The position numbers were made by a program, and so were the translations under genes. The notes beneath the pieces are model-generated. The model made no database searches. It was not told the DNA's origin and saw only the letters and a list, made by a program, of their open reading frames with translations. DNA of 49,781 nt from a virus: the IMG/VR virus record IMGVR_UViG_3300049893_002452, positions 1 through 49,781 of that record; one strand, 5' to 3'. The stretch's first letter is position 1. Each line of letters opens with the position of its first letter. This document shows, one piece after another, positions 41,505 to 49,447 of this stretch.

Positions 41505-42454
41505 CTAGCCGCTGTCGGGTGCCGCTTCACCGGAACGTGGAACCGTCCGCATGCGACTGCCGAGCGCGTTCAGCAGGCCGGCTTCCTTCTCCTCCGGGGT
41601 TGCACGGTCGCCCATTCGGAACGTGCGCCGGTTCGGATCGGACGACTTGCTCGGCCGCGACGTCTTTCCGCCGCCGCTGACCGAGTGTCCTCGCCACTCG
41701 CCGCCGGCGACCGTCTCGACGACGGGCCCGACGACGGCGTTGAGCATCTCGACGCGCGACCGCAGCACGGCCGCCGACATGAACCCGATCTGGTCGAACG
41801 TGTAGACGTCGAGCAGCCGGTGCAGGTCGTGCCCCGCCGAGAGCAGCGCGCCGAGCGTCGAGGCGACGTCGTCCGCGGTCAGCGGCTTCCGGGGTTCGTC
41901 GTGCTCGCCGCCTTCGTCATCATCCCCAGGATGCGGCCGACGAGGCGGATAAAGAAAGGGACCAGACCACCGACGACCTCCTCGACGGGGAACAGGTCCG
42001 CGACGATCTCGCCGTTGGCGATGTTCCCGCGCTGGTCGAGCATGACCTTGAACCCGGTGCCCTCGGCAGCCGCGTGAACGGCCGCCGGGTGAGCTGCAGC
42101 GAAGGCCCGCGACAACCCGTCGAGCACGTCGTCCTTCGCAGCCGCGCGCACGAGCATGGCGACCGCGCCCTGGATGCCTCCCTTCATCGTCGCCGCGATG
42201 CCGGCGAGTTCGTCGTTCCCGGGCATCGATGCGATGCGTTCGAGCTCCTGCATCGCGCGGATCTGCGCGCGCGCTGCGACGACGCTGCGGACCCGGTGCA
42301 CCCGTCCGCTCGCGTCCTGCACTTCGACATCGGTGGGCGGCTCGAGGGTTGCGAACAGATCGCGGATCGACTCGATCGCTGCGCGCGCTCTCTGCATGCC
42401 GTTGTCGTCGGTCGGTGCGTCGGGCGCGGTCTTCTGCTGGTTCTCGTCGGGCAT
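41505..42454 (-). CDS. Tail assembly chaperone, long form by -1 frameshift
   Basis: The minus strand carries a slippery heptamer C CCT TTC at 41954-41960, in phase with the short chaperone at codons 166-167. A -1 slip joins the short form to an open frame that runs on to 41505 and has no good start of its own. The product would be about 316 residues, with 167 from the first frame and 149 from the second. This matches the gpG/gpGT arrangement of lambda-like phages, placed right before the tape measure gene. The slip site is read directly. Its use is inferred. Confidence 0.8.
41879..42454 (-). CDS. Tail assembly chaperone, short form
   Basis: This 191-residue protein is the in-frame product of the chaperone gene. 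It starts MPDENQQKTAPDAP at an ATG after AGGAGG. The helical body has RARAAIESIRDLFATLEPP, then an alpha/beta middle (GTGFKVMLDQRGNIANGEIVADLF) and ends KAASTTNPGSR. Siphovirus chaperones coat the tape measure protein during tail assembly. The assignment rests on position and on the frameshift. Confidence 0.8.
   Translation of the reverse strand: MPDENQQKTAPDAPTDDNGMQRARAAIESIRDLFATLEPPTDVEVQDASGRVHRVRSVVAARAQIRAMQELERIASMPGNDELAGIAATMKGGIQGAVAMLVRAAAKDDVLDGLSRAFAAAHPAAVHAAAEGTGFKVMLDQRGNIANGEIVADLFPVEEVVGGLVPFFIRLVGRILGMMTKAASTTNPGSR
41954..41960 (-). promoter_or_regulatory. Programmed -1 frameshift slippery site CCCTTTC
   Basis: Heptamer of the form X XXY YYZ, with zero-frame codons CCT and TTC. 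After slipping, both tRNAs re-pair on CCC and TTT. The zero frame stops at 41879-41881, and the -1 frame stays open to 41505. Confidence 0.8.
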
Positions 42455-42600
42455 TCGAGCCTCCTGGGCTTCGGGGTGCGCGGGGATGGTAGCTCGTGGC
42501 GGAGCACGACGCACCGGCGACCCGGTGACCGGGCGCCCGCCGTTTCATCGTAAACGGCCCGCGCGCGCGCCCGGCGAACCGGGGGCTGTCCTGACCCAGC

Positions 42601-42629
42601 CGCGTACCCGCGCGCGCCGTACGGGCGCA
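42601..42629 (-). promoter_or_regulatory. Palindromic promoter element, copy 7 (tail operon)
   Basis: The core GTACGGCGCGCGCGGGTAC (42604-42622, minus strand) has the same 15-base GTAC spacing. The -35 is TGCGCC and the -10 TACGCG, both weak. It follows the terminator directly and could restart transcription into chaperone and tape measure genes. Confidence 0.5.
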
Positions 42630-42635
42630 ACGCGG

Positions 42636-42679
42636 TGAAAAGACAACGGCCGGCGAGGGTCACCCCATCGCCGGCCGTT
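42636..42679 (-). terminator. Intrinsic terminator after the major tail protein gene
   Basis: A perfect 12-bp stem AACGGCCGGCGA (42645-42656 with 42668-42679) has an 11-base loop. On the minus strand GTCTTTTC follows directly. It lies 39 bases after the major tail protein stop. Confidence 0.88.
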
Positions 42680-42717
42680 CCCCAGGGCGGTACTCCCAGG
42701 GCTTTCCCGCTTGCAGA

Positions 42718-43269
42718 TCAGAGCTGGCGCAGGATCTGGACCAGCTGCTCGTCCGCGGCGAGCGAGGCGCCCGCCCAGTCCGTCGCGCTGCGCATCGCCT
42801 TGAAGTTGTACTCGAACTTGTGCTCGTCGTGGGTGAACGGGAGCGTGGTGTTCCCGTCGCCGACGGCGCGCCACACGTACACGTTCATCGTGTCGCCGGT
42901 GCGGCACATCTGGTGCTGGACGTGCAGCGCGAGCTCGGTGACGCAGGGCTGCCCGCCGAACGCGAACTTCTCGAAGGTGCCGCTCGCGCTGGTGGTGCCA
43001 GCCCCGAGCACGCGCTTGAGGTTGTCGAAGTTCCACTCGATCGAGGTGAGCTTCACGTTCACCGACTGCGACTGGATGAAGGTGAACTCGATGAGCTTCG
43101 GGTTCCCCTGCATGATGTCGCGCTGCTCGGAGGCGAACTCGATGGAGACTCCGTCTTCGGAGATCGCACCGACATCGGCGGTCGGCGTGACGCCGGCGGC
43201 TCCGAGGAACAGGCGCGCGGGGCCGAAGCTGATGTCGTCGCGGGTCACGGTCGGCAAGTTGTACGGCAT
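42718..43269 (-). CDS. Major tail tube protein
   Basis: This 183-residue protein has a strand-rich fold: MPYNLPTVTRDDISFGPARLFLGAAG, ISEDGVSIEFASEQRDI, IEFTFIQSQSVNVKLTSIEWNFDNLKRVLG and a C-terminal EYNFKAMRSATDWAG. The pattern matches phage tail tube proteins, and it lies before the chaperone and tape measure genes with a strong terminator after it, as expected for an abundant protein. The ATG at 43269 is preceded by GGGAGG at eight bases. Confidence 0.83.
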   Translation of the reverse strand: MPYNLPTVTRDDISFGPARLFLGAAGVTPTADVGAISEDGVSIEFASEQRDIMQGNPKLIEFTFIQSQSVNVKLTSIEWNFDNLKRVLGAGTTSASGTFEKFAFGGQPCVTELALHVQHQMCRTGDTMNVYVWRAVGDGNTTLPFTHDEHKFEYNFKAMRSATDWAGASLAADEQLVQILRQL

Positions 43270-43358
43270 GGACGCATCCTCCCAGGCGGGATCGTTGGAG
43301 GTAGTGCGCCTCTGCCGGGCGTCGACGTCTCGACACTACCACGGTCGTCTGGCCGCTG

Positions 43359-43727
43359 CTACCGACTGCGCCGGCGCGCTGCCTCTCGCTCGGCCTGCTG
43401 TTCGGCCTTGACTTCGTCTTCGGTCATGTACTGCTTCGTGTTGATCTCGCCGCAGCCGCGGCAGATGACCTGCACGAACCCGCCCGGTCCCGAGCGCGTG
43501 TACAGCATGAAGTCCTTGTATCGGACGCGCATGATGTCGGTGCGCGGGTCGTAGAACGCCAGCAGCGACGCACATTTCCCGCACTTCCACATCGCGTCGC
43601 CGACGGCCCGACCACGTTCCGGGTCGTCGTCCGCAGGGACGCGCACGGCTGCGAGGGTTGCGATCTCGCGCGTCAGGTCGGCGACCTGACGCTTGAGGTT
43701 GGCGATGTCGACGTCGGCGTCGCTCAT
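43359..43727 (-). CDS. Small zinc-ribbon protein in the tail cluster
   Basis: This 122-residue protein has an N-terminal short coiled coil (IANLKRQVADLTREIATLA) and a two-CxxC zinc ribbon (CGKCASLL and CRGCGEI) with RVRYKDFMLYTR between. The tail is Glu/Arg-rich. It overlaps the small zinc protein upstream by four bases. A nucleic-acid or protein-binding role is possible. The function is unknown. Confidence 0.62.
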   Translation of the reverse strand: MSDADVDIANLKRQVADLTREIATLAAVRVPADDDPERGRAVGDAMWKCGKCASLLAFYDPRTDIMRVRYKDFMLYTRSGPGGFVQVICRGCGEINTKQYMTEDEVKAEQQAEREAARRRSR

Positions 43728-43939
43728 GTTTGCACCGCCACGTCGAGCTTGTGCGGGCGACCGCACTTCGTGCACATCGCCTGGACCTCCCTGCTCGGTC
43801 CGGTCGGCATCGACGTGCTCGTGCGCACCGCCTCGTTCGGGAGCAGCCGACAGACGACCTCCCCGCAGCCCGGCGTCGCGCACACCACCTCCGTCCCCGG
43901 GCCTTCCGCCGAACGAGCCGCCTGCATTCCCTGGTACAT
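43724..43939 (-). CDS. Small Cys-rich protein
   Basis: This 71-residue protein has CATPGCGEVVC and a second pair CTKCGRP, so it likely binds zinc. It begins MYQGMQAARSAEG after GGAGG. It is coupled to the zinc-ribbon gene that follows (four-base overlap). Unknown function. Confidence 0.6.
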   Translation of the reverse strand: MYQGMQAARSAEGPGTEVVCATPGCGEVVCRLLPNEAVRTSTSMPTGPSREVQAMCTKCGRPHKLDVAVQT

Positions 43940-43969
43940 TGTCCGCCTCCATCGCGAGCTTGCGACCCA

Positions 43970-44389
43970 CTACGACACCGCCTTCAACGTCCAGCGACCC
44001 CGGACGTACCACGCCATCATCCCGTCGTGGAACCCGTCGATCGGCCGCGCGACCTCTCGCGTCACGCCGCACATATCGACGTTCCCGACCTTGATGCACT
44101 CGCCCTGCAAGCGCGCGAAGCAGAGGTCGTACACCTCGGCCGCCTTGTCGAGCGACATCTTCGAGTAGCACCACACGTCGAAGTCCTGATCCTGCACCGC
44201 CGCGGTGTACACGGCGAACCCGCCCTGCAGGTCGATCACGACGAGCGGCGTGCCCTTGAGCACGGTCCCCGCGTCCGCCGAGTTGAGGTGCGCGCCGAAC
44301 ACGGCGCCGTCCGTTGCGGTGCGCACGGCTTCGTCGGCCAACAACCACTGGCGAAGAAGCTGCCTCGTTGTTTGCGTCGAGCTCGACAT
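43970..44389 (-). CDS. Tail terminator-like protein
   Basis: This 139-residue protein starts MSSSTQTTRQLLRQWLLAD. It has an alpha/beta plan with GTPLVVIDLQGG, FDVWCYSKMSLDKAAEVYDLCFARL and a final YVRGRWTLKA strand, as in phage tail terminator (DUF3168-like/gpU) proteins. It lies between the HK97 gp10-like gene and the major tail gene, the usual place for it. The family call is by pattern and order. Confidence 0.65.
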   Translation of the reverse strand: MSSSTQTTRQLLRQWLLADEAVRTATDGAVFGAHLNSADAGTVLKGTPLVVIDLQGGFAVYTAAVQDQDFDVWCYSKMSLDKAAEVYDLCFARLQGECIKVGNVDMCGVTREVARPIDGFHDGMMAWYVRGRWTLKAVS

Positions 44390-44390
44390 C

Positions 44391-44909
44391 TCACCCCCCG
44401 ATTCGGATGATCGACTGCGTCCGCAGCCGCTTCCCGAGCGTCGTGACGACCGCGCGCATCATGTCGCGTCGCGTCAACGTGCCAGCCGCCGTCGACCAGA
44501 GCACGTCGCGCGCGAGCATGTGGCGCGTCCCCTCGACGACGAACTTCGCGTGCGGCGCGACGCTCTCGTCGAGCCAGACGCGGTAGGACGGCTGCGGCCC
44601 CGGCGCGCCGTGCTTCAACGCGCGCAGCAGATCGCCTCCCTGCGCATGGACGCGGAACGCAGGGTTCGCGATCGACCCCGACCCGCCGGTGTGGATGCGG
44701 ATCGACCCGTGACGCCGTGCGTACGGGTTCCCGAACCGGTCGAGGTCGTCCTGCGAGTGGTCGCGCAGGCTGATGTTCTGCTTCGCCTTGTCGTGCAGCA
44801 CGCGACCTGCGGCGGCGACCGCCGCCTGCGCAGCGACGCGCTCCTGCACGACAAGGTTGTTCATCGCGAGGATGGTGAACTTGAGCGCGCCCTGATCGAA
44901 GCTGATCAC
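44391..44909 (-). CDS. HK97 gp10-like head-tail joining/tail completion protein
   Basis: This 172-residue protein has an N-terminal helix (NNLVVQERVAAQAAVAAAGRVLHDKAKQN), a loop-rich middle with a YRVWLDES strand, FVVEGTRHMLARDVLWSTA and a C-terminal helix. The A-x-x-V-x-x-A helix and the following G-T-R pattern are typical of HK97 gp10 proteins. The GTG at 44909 follows GGAGG. Next gene downstream is the terminator-like protein. Confidence 0.65.
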   Translation of the reverse strand: MISFDQGALKFTILAMNNLVVQERVAAQAAVAAAGRVLHDKAKQNISLRDHSQDDLDRFGNPYARRHGSIRIHTGGSGSIANPAFRVHAQGGDLLRALKHGAPGPQPSYRVWLDESVAPHAKFVVEGTRHMLARDVLWSTAAGTLTRRDMMRAVVTTLGKRLRTQSIIRIGG

Positions 44910-44933
44910 GTCGACCTCCTCGTCGAGAGCATC

Positions 44934-47564
44934 TTACCGCGGTGCGGTCAACACCGGCGGGAACTCGGGGAGCGGCTCGACCGACCGCCCAGCACGCCGC
45001 GCGATCACCTTCGCAGGCGGCGCCTCCTCGTCGAGGAACGCGGCGACCTTCGCGGCGAGCGAGTAGAACTGGTGCCCCTCGACGAGACGTTCGAGGCACG
45101 CATCGAAGTTCGCGCGCGCGAGCCGCAGATGGTGGTACCCGAGCTCCTTGAACGGCAGATAGCTCTGCCCCGCGCAGGCGACCGCACGCTCGTAGCACTC
45201 GACCGCCTCGGCTTCGTGGCCGTCGTTCGCGTAGTGCCAGCCGAGCGACACCCACGCTCCGGGGTTGTGCGGGTCGTCGGCGAGATCGAGACGGAGCAGC
45301 CGCTCGTACTTGTCGAGCTTCTCCTCCATGCGCGAGGCGTCGAACGCCATGCCGCGGTGCTGGACGACGAACGGCGCGTACACGAGCCGCGGGTGAACCC
45401 CCTTCGCCTGCAGCGCCTTGACCGCGTCGCCGAACCCCTCGTGCACGCGACCGTTCATGCGCATCGACTTCTCCGGGTCGAGGCGCGACAGCCGCACGCT
45501 GTCGCTGACCGTCGGCGTGTCGCCCGGGCGGTAGTTCGCGACCTGCATCATCCAGCCGTGGCGCGTCGACTCGGCCATCCTGCGGATCGCGATGGCGTCG
45601 CCGTACGGGTCAGCGAACCACTCGTCGGGGTCCATGAACCACGCGAACGACATCGGGATCTCGGCGCCGGCGAGCGCGGCGATGCCCGCGTTGCGAGCAC
45701 CGGCGAGATCGTCTTCGAGCGGCTGGTGAACCCACTCGGCGCCGAACAGGCGCGCGATCCGCATGAACAGGCTGCTCGGTCCGGTCGCGTGCTCCGCCGT
45801 CGAGTCGAGCGACGAGAGCTTGTCGCGCTCGGCCCACTCCCCGGTCCACACGAGCACGCGCACGTCGCAGAGCGTGTGCGTCAGGTCGAGCCAGCGCGCG
45901 ACGTCGTCGGCGTTCTCGCGCTCGTACACGAGCTGGTGGAAGCCGATCCGCTGCAGCGGGTTGAGCGCGCTGACCTTCATCCCCTCCTCGACGACGGCGA
46001 CGCCACCGCGCCGTGCTTCCCGGTCTTCGTGGCGCATCGAGCCCATGCGGATCAGCCGCACCGCGGCGACGCGCACCGCCTCCTGACCGTGGACCGGTCC
46101 GAACGCGCAGACCTGGGGACCGTGGACCGGGACGCGACGTCCGAAGTTCACGCGCCAGACGCGACCGCCGTGCGGGCCGCCGCGCCACGACCCGCCGTCG
46201 CCATAGGGCGGATCGTCGCGCAGCAGACGCGGCGAGTCCCAGGCGGTCTGCAGCGCGACGTCCAGGCAGCGGACGGTCGGGTCCGGGTGCGCCAGCATGC
46301 GACGCAGAACCTTCGCGCCGACGTGGGGCTCCAGCATCTCGTCCTGCTCGACGGCGAACACCCAGGTCGCGCCCGACTCGCGCGCGCGCACGAACATCGA
46401 CGCGCGCTCGGCGCCCTCGTCAGGGTCGCCCTCCCACACCGACGCGAACACAGGGATCGTCGTCCCGATGCAAGCGCCGGCCCACACCCCGAACGCCTGC
46501 GCGACTCCCATCGCGTCCGCGTTGTTGATCCCGCGCAGGAACTCGAGGTCGGACTTCTCGAACGGTCCGCCGCCGTTGTTGTGCGCGAGCAGCGCGCGCT
46601 GGAACTCGGCCTCGTTCTGCATGTCGAGCGGGTTGTTCCGCAGCAGCAGCACGACGCCGTCGACGACCGACCCGAGCTTGCGCAGCACGAGTCGGAGCAG
46701 GTTCATGTCGCGCAGGCGGGACATCGTGACCCGCATGACGGCGAACAGCTTGTGCTCCGCGGCGAAGGTCAGCGCCGCGTGCTTCTCGTAGAACGCGAGC
46801 CGAGCTTCGGCCTCGCCGGGAGCCCAGGCCCCGAGCGGAACCTGCAGCGTGCGCCCGACGTAGACCGCCTCGGCGAGCGCGGCCCGGCGGCCGGCGATCT
46901 CCAGGCGGGTCGCGATGTCCTGCCAGCACCACTCCCCGAGGCCGGCGTCAACAACCGACCCGTCCGGGTCGCTGCTGATCAGCACCTCGATCGACTCGCG
47001 ATCGAACATGACGCACCAGCCCTCGATCACGTCGGCGACGCTGACGAGCCCGCTCATCTGCGCGATGCGCTCGGCGACGTAGCGTTCGAGCCCGAGCCGC
47101 GACTCCTCCGCGGTCAGGTCGAGCTTCTGCGACGGGTTGTTCGTCTGCTCCGACACCGCGCCGACCATTCCGATCGGGCCGTACGACTCCGGGCTGATGA
47201 CGACCTGCGGCCCCGACTGCAACCCGTTCGGCTTGAACGCGGCGATCATCTCCTCGGCCCAGCGCGTACCGACCCGCACGTCGGCGCGTACGAGCGCCAC
47301 CCAGGGCGTCACGCCGTTCTCCATCGCGCGGTCGACCGCTGCTGCGAGCGCGCCGATCTCCGATGCGCCGTCGGACAGCGTGAACTCGGTCGTCATCGAC
47401 GACACCATCGCGGCGCCGTCCTTCCGGTTCCACGCGACCGCGATGCGCGTCCTCTCCCGGTCGGTCGAGGCTGCAACGTGCGCGACGGCGTCGGCCACCT
47501 CATACGGGTCCGAACCACCCCACACGATCACGGTCAGGTCATGCTCGTTGTCGATCTTCGTCAT
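44934..47564 (-). CDS. Large multi-domain glycosyltransferase with TPR repeats
   Basis: This 876-residue protein has an N-terminal GT2-like domain (VIVWGG, RADVRVGTRW, GMVGAVSEQ, GWCVMFDRE, GEWCWQDIATRLEIAG; about residues 10-230). A second GT-type region spans about 350-690 (WVFAVEQDEMLEPH, RNAGIAALAGAEIP, AWFMDPDEWFADP). TPR-like helices close it (WVSLGWHYANDGHEAEAVECYERAVA). DxD-like motifs are present in both. It probably transfers sugars to virion protein or to a cell-surface target. It lies between virion genes. The ATG at 47564 and a GTG one codon earlier both sit near GGAGG. A longer upstream frame has no good start. Confidence 0.85.
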   Translation of the reverse strand: MTKIDNEHDLTVIVWGGSDPYEVADAVAHVAASTDRERTRIAVAWNRKDGAAMVSSMTTEFTLSDGASEIGALAAAVDRAMENGVTPWVALVRADVRVGTRWAEEMIAAFKPNGLQSGPQVVISPESYGPIGMVGAVSEQTNNPSQKLDLTAEESRLGLERYVAERIAQMSGLVSVADVIEGWCVMFDRESIEVLISSDPDGSVVDAGLGEWCWQDIATRLEIAGRRAALAEAVYVGRTLQVPLGAWAPGEAEARLAFYEKHAALTFAAEHKLFAVMRVTMSRLRDMNLLRLVLRKLGSVVDGVVLLLRNNPLDMQNEAEFQRALLAHNNGGGPFEKSDLEFLRGINNADAMGVAQAFGVWAGACIGTTIPVFASVWEGDPDEGAERASMFVRARESGATWVFAVEQDEMLEPHVGAKVLRRMLAHPDPTVRCLDVALQTAWDSPRLLRDDPPYGDGGSWRGGPHGGRVWRVNFGRRVPVHGPQVCAFGPVHGQEAVRVAAVRLIRMGSMRHEDREARRGGVAVVEEGMKVSALNPLQRIGFHQLVYERENADDVARWLDLTHTLCDVRVLVWTGEWAERDKLSSLDSTAEHATGPSSLFMRIARLFGAEWVHQPLEDDLAGARNAGIAALAGAEIPMSFAWFMDPDEWFADPYGDAIAIRRMAESTRHGWMMQVANYRPGDTPTVSDSVRLSRLDPEKSMRMNGRVHEGFGDAVKALQAKGVHPRLVYAPFVVQHRGMAFDASRMEEKLDKYERLLRLDLADDPHNPGAWVSLGWHYANDGHEAEAVECYERAVACAGQSYLPFKELGYHHLRLARANFDACLERLVEGHQFYSLAAKVAAFLDEEAPPAKVIARRAGRSVEPLPEFPPVLTAPR

Positions 47565-47592
47565 CACAGGCACCTCCAGGGCGTCGCGGTCC

Positions 47593-47621
47593 CGTGTACC
47601 ACGAGGACCGGCACCCGTGCG
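47593..47621 (-). promoter_or_regulatory. Degenerate palindromic promoter element (glycosyltransferase)
   Basis: Minus strand core GTGCCGGTCCTCGTGGTAC (47596-47614) with -10 TACACG. It keeps the 19-base length but has GTGC for the first GTAC. A plus-strand -10-like TATGCT (47627-47632) for the next gene lies nearby. Confidence 0.4.
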
Positions 47622-47649
47622 AGGGGTATGCTTCGTGCGGAGGTGGTCG

Positions 47650-48285
47650 ATGTCGATCACGTTGCTCGCCGACAGGCTCGTGACCGTGCAGCGCCGCACG
47701 GCGTTCGTGCTCGACTCCACGACGGCTGCCGCGTCGCTTGCAGCGTCGCGCGCGATCGTCGCGCCAGGGAACATCGAGGTGCGCGTCAAGGGCGGCACCT
47801 CGAACACCGGCACCGTCACCGTCCACGGCACCGTCAACGGGGCGCCGGACTCCGAGACGTTGACCTTCACGAAGGCCGACGTGCTCGTCACCAGCAAGCG
47901 GTTCTCGGCGCTCGACCCCGTCGCGTTCACGACGACCGGCCTCGCCGACGAGGCAACCCCGCCGACGGTCGAGGCGATGCTCGTCGGCAGCGACGGGTCG
48001 CGCATCCACACGCGGTCGACCCTCGTGTCGTCCTGGCCGATGCGCATGGACCGCGGATCGGTGTCGTCGCCCGTGTACCGGCAAGGCGCTGCGGACGTCG
48101 AGAACACGCGCTTCTACATCGACTTCACGACGACGTGGGACCCGCGCGACAACGACGTGTTCGTCGACGAACGCACGCTGGAGGAATGGTACGTCGCCGG
48201 TGCTCCGACGCTGCACGGGCAGTCGACAACGCCGCATCATTGGGAGGTTCGCGTCGATCGGCGCGAGGGGTCGACGACGACCTAA
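47650..48285 (+). CDS. Head-closure/head-tail joining-like protein, plus strand
   Basis: This 211-residue protein starts MSITLLADRLVTVQRRT. The N-terminal half is an Ig-like or adhesion beta domain (IEVRVKGGTSNTGTVTVHGTVNG). The C-terminal half resembles phage head-tail joining proteins: FYIDFTTTWDPRDNDVFVDERTLEEWYVAGAPTL with a closing HHWEVRVDRREG. The ATG at 47650 follows GGAGG. It is read opposite to the flanking structural genes, together with the next gene. Function inferred from the C-terminal pattern and location. Confidence 0.6.
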   Translation: MSITLLADRLVTVQRRTAFVLDSTTAAASLAASRAIVAPGNIEVRVKGGTSNTGTVTVHGTVNGAPDSETLTFTKADVLVTSKRFSALDPVAFTTTGLADEATPPTVEAMLVGSDGSRIHTRSTLVSSWPMRMDRGSVSSPVYRQGAADVENTRFYIDFTTTWDPRDNDVFVDERTLEEWYVAGAPTLHGQSTTPHHWEVRVDRREGSTTT

Positions 48286-48327
48286 CGCCAGCCCGGCAAT
48301 CGAGTACGATCTGCTCGGAGGTGGCCC

Positions 48328-48693
48328 GTGGCGGACGACGAGCACGAGAAGCAGGACCGCCCGATGGGGAAGTCGACGCTGACCCTGTCGCAGAAGAAGC
48401 TGGAAGTCGAGCTCGAGGAGAAGCGCATCGCCGCCGATCTCGAAGCCAAGCGGATCGCTGCAGCCGCCGAACTCGAGAAGGCCAAGCTCGCCGTCGCTGA
48501 CCGAGACGGCGAGCGCGACGACCGGCGCAGCACCGTCCGCATCGTCCTCGCCGGGGTCGCCGTGCTCGTCGCCCTCGGGCTCGTCGCTCTCGGGCTCGCC
48601 TGGGGTCGCGACCTCTCGTTCAGCGGCTTCGGGTTCAACGCGACGACCGGGGACGCAACCCCACCGACGGAGCCTGCTCCGCCGGCGCCCTGA
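48328..48693 (+). CDS. Coiled-coil single-pass membrane protein, plus strand
   Basis: This 121-residue protein has a charged N-terminal coiled coil (LSQKKLEVELEEKRIAADLEA...), then one membrane segment (VRIVLAGVAVLVALGLVALGLAW) and a short, Pro-rich end. The GTG at 48328 follows GGAGG. It may be a spanin-, holin- or anchor-type protein. It ends exactly where the convergent minus-strand gene ends. Confidence 0.6.
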   Translation: MADDEHEKQDRPMGKSTLTLSQKKLEVELEEKRIAADLEAKRIAAAAELEKAKLAVADRDGERDDRRSTVRIVLAGVAVLVALGLVALGLAWGRDLSFSGFGFNATTGDATPPTEPAPPAP

Positions 48694-49281
48694 TCACGAC
48701 TTCTTCGCGACCTTCCGTTTGGCCTTCGACTCGGGTTCGCCGTCCTCCGCGAGTTCGGTGGGCTCGGCGGGTTCGTCGGCAAGAACGGGGTCGGCGACAA
48801 CGGGATCTGGCACCACGACGACAGGTGCGATGAACGCCGCCGCCATCGTGTGGCGGTGAGACGGGCGCGGACCGTGAAGCACGCCGCCGTCAGCGCGGAA
48901 CTCGACGAGCAGCGTGCCGTCGTCGTTGGCGACAACGACTTCGACGCGGCGACCCGTCTCCCGCATCTTCGCGACGGCAACGGCGAGCGGCTCGTCGGTC
49001 GGGATCGACTCGGGGATCACGAGCACGACGTTGGGGTCGGGCATCCACGGCAGCCCGTCCTCGTTCTGCCCGGTCAGCAGTTCGAGGATCGAGTCGGGCG
49101 TGCCCCAGGCAACCGCGGTTCCCTCGATGCGGGTGAACCCGGGCTCGCCGACGACGGCGACCCGCGCGCGCCCGTGCTTCCGACGCTGCGGCGCGACCTT
49201 CGAGATCAAGAGCCCGGCCCGCATCAGCATCGGGGTGACCATCGGGTTCGCGACGTGGCTGATGATTCCGAACTGGACCAT
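48694..49281 (-). CDS. Unknown protein in the head-proximal region
   Basis: This 195-residue protein starts MVQFGIISHVANPMVTPMLMRAG and has an alpha/beta body (ARVAVVGEPGFTRIEGTAVAWG, VVLVIPESIPTDEPLAVAVAKM, VEVVVANDDGTLLVEF) and an acidic, Pro-rich tail ending KRKVAKKS. Position suggests a virion or neck protein. No family recognised. The ATG at 49281 follows GGAGG. It is directly tail to tail with the plus-strand gene. Confidence 0.58.
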   Translation of the reverse strand: MVQFGIISHVANPMVTPMLMRAGLLISKVAPQRRKHGRARVAVVGEPGFTRIEGTAVAWGTPDSILELLTGQNEDGLPWMPDPNVVLVIPESIPTDEPLAVAVAKMRETGRRVEVVVANDDGTLLVEFRADGGVLHGPRPSHRHTMAAAFIAPVVVVPDPVVADPVLADEPAEPTELAEDGEPESKAKRKVAKKS

Positions 49282-49447
49282 GTTGACCTCCGCGCACGAG
49301 CTTACACCGGTGCGGGTTCGTCGGCCGCTTCGAACGGCAGCCCCGCCCGTCGTCGTAAAGGCCCCGCGCGCGCGTTGGGCGTGCCGGCGGCTACGAACCC
49401 CCTCGCGCGGTTCCGTCGCGCGCGCCCGGGCCCGTTCCGCCGCCGGG
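49282..49447. other. Intergenic GC-rich region
   Basis: This 166-base gap holds no gene I can support. On the minus strand a -10-like TAAGCT lies about 20 bases before the next ATG. A TCGTAAAGGCCCCGCGCGCG stretch (from about 49354) resembles the one in the 42455-42717 gap. Confidence 0.5.

Larger units (their letters stand above)
42455..42717. other. Intergenic region before the tail chaperone genes
   Basis: This 263-base gap holds the major tail gene terminator, a palindromic promoter element and a GC-rich stretch with a small 7-bp hairpin (42539-42558). A -10-like TACCAT also lies near 42490 on the minus strand. No gene is seen. Confidence 0.7.

Noticed and set aside
47568-48107. N-terminal extension of the glycosyltransferase
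   Set aside because: It is antisense to the plus-strand head-closure-like gene, and the GGAGG at 47572-47576 marks the real start.
44205-48500. 1400-codon open frame on the plus strand
   Set aside because: It is antisense to the glycosyltransferase and tail genes, is Arg/His/Asp-rich with no motif, and crosses the plus-strand head-closure-like gene in another frame.
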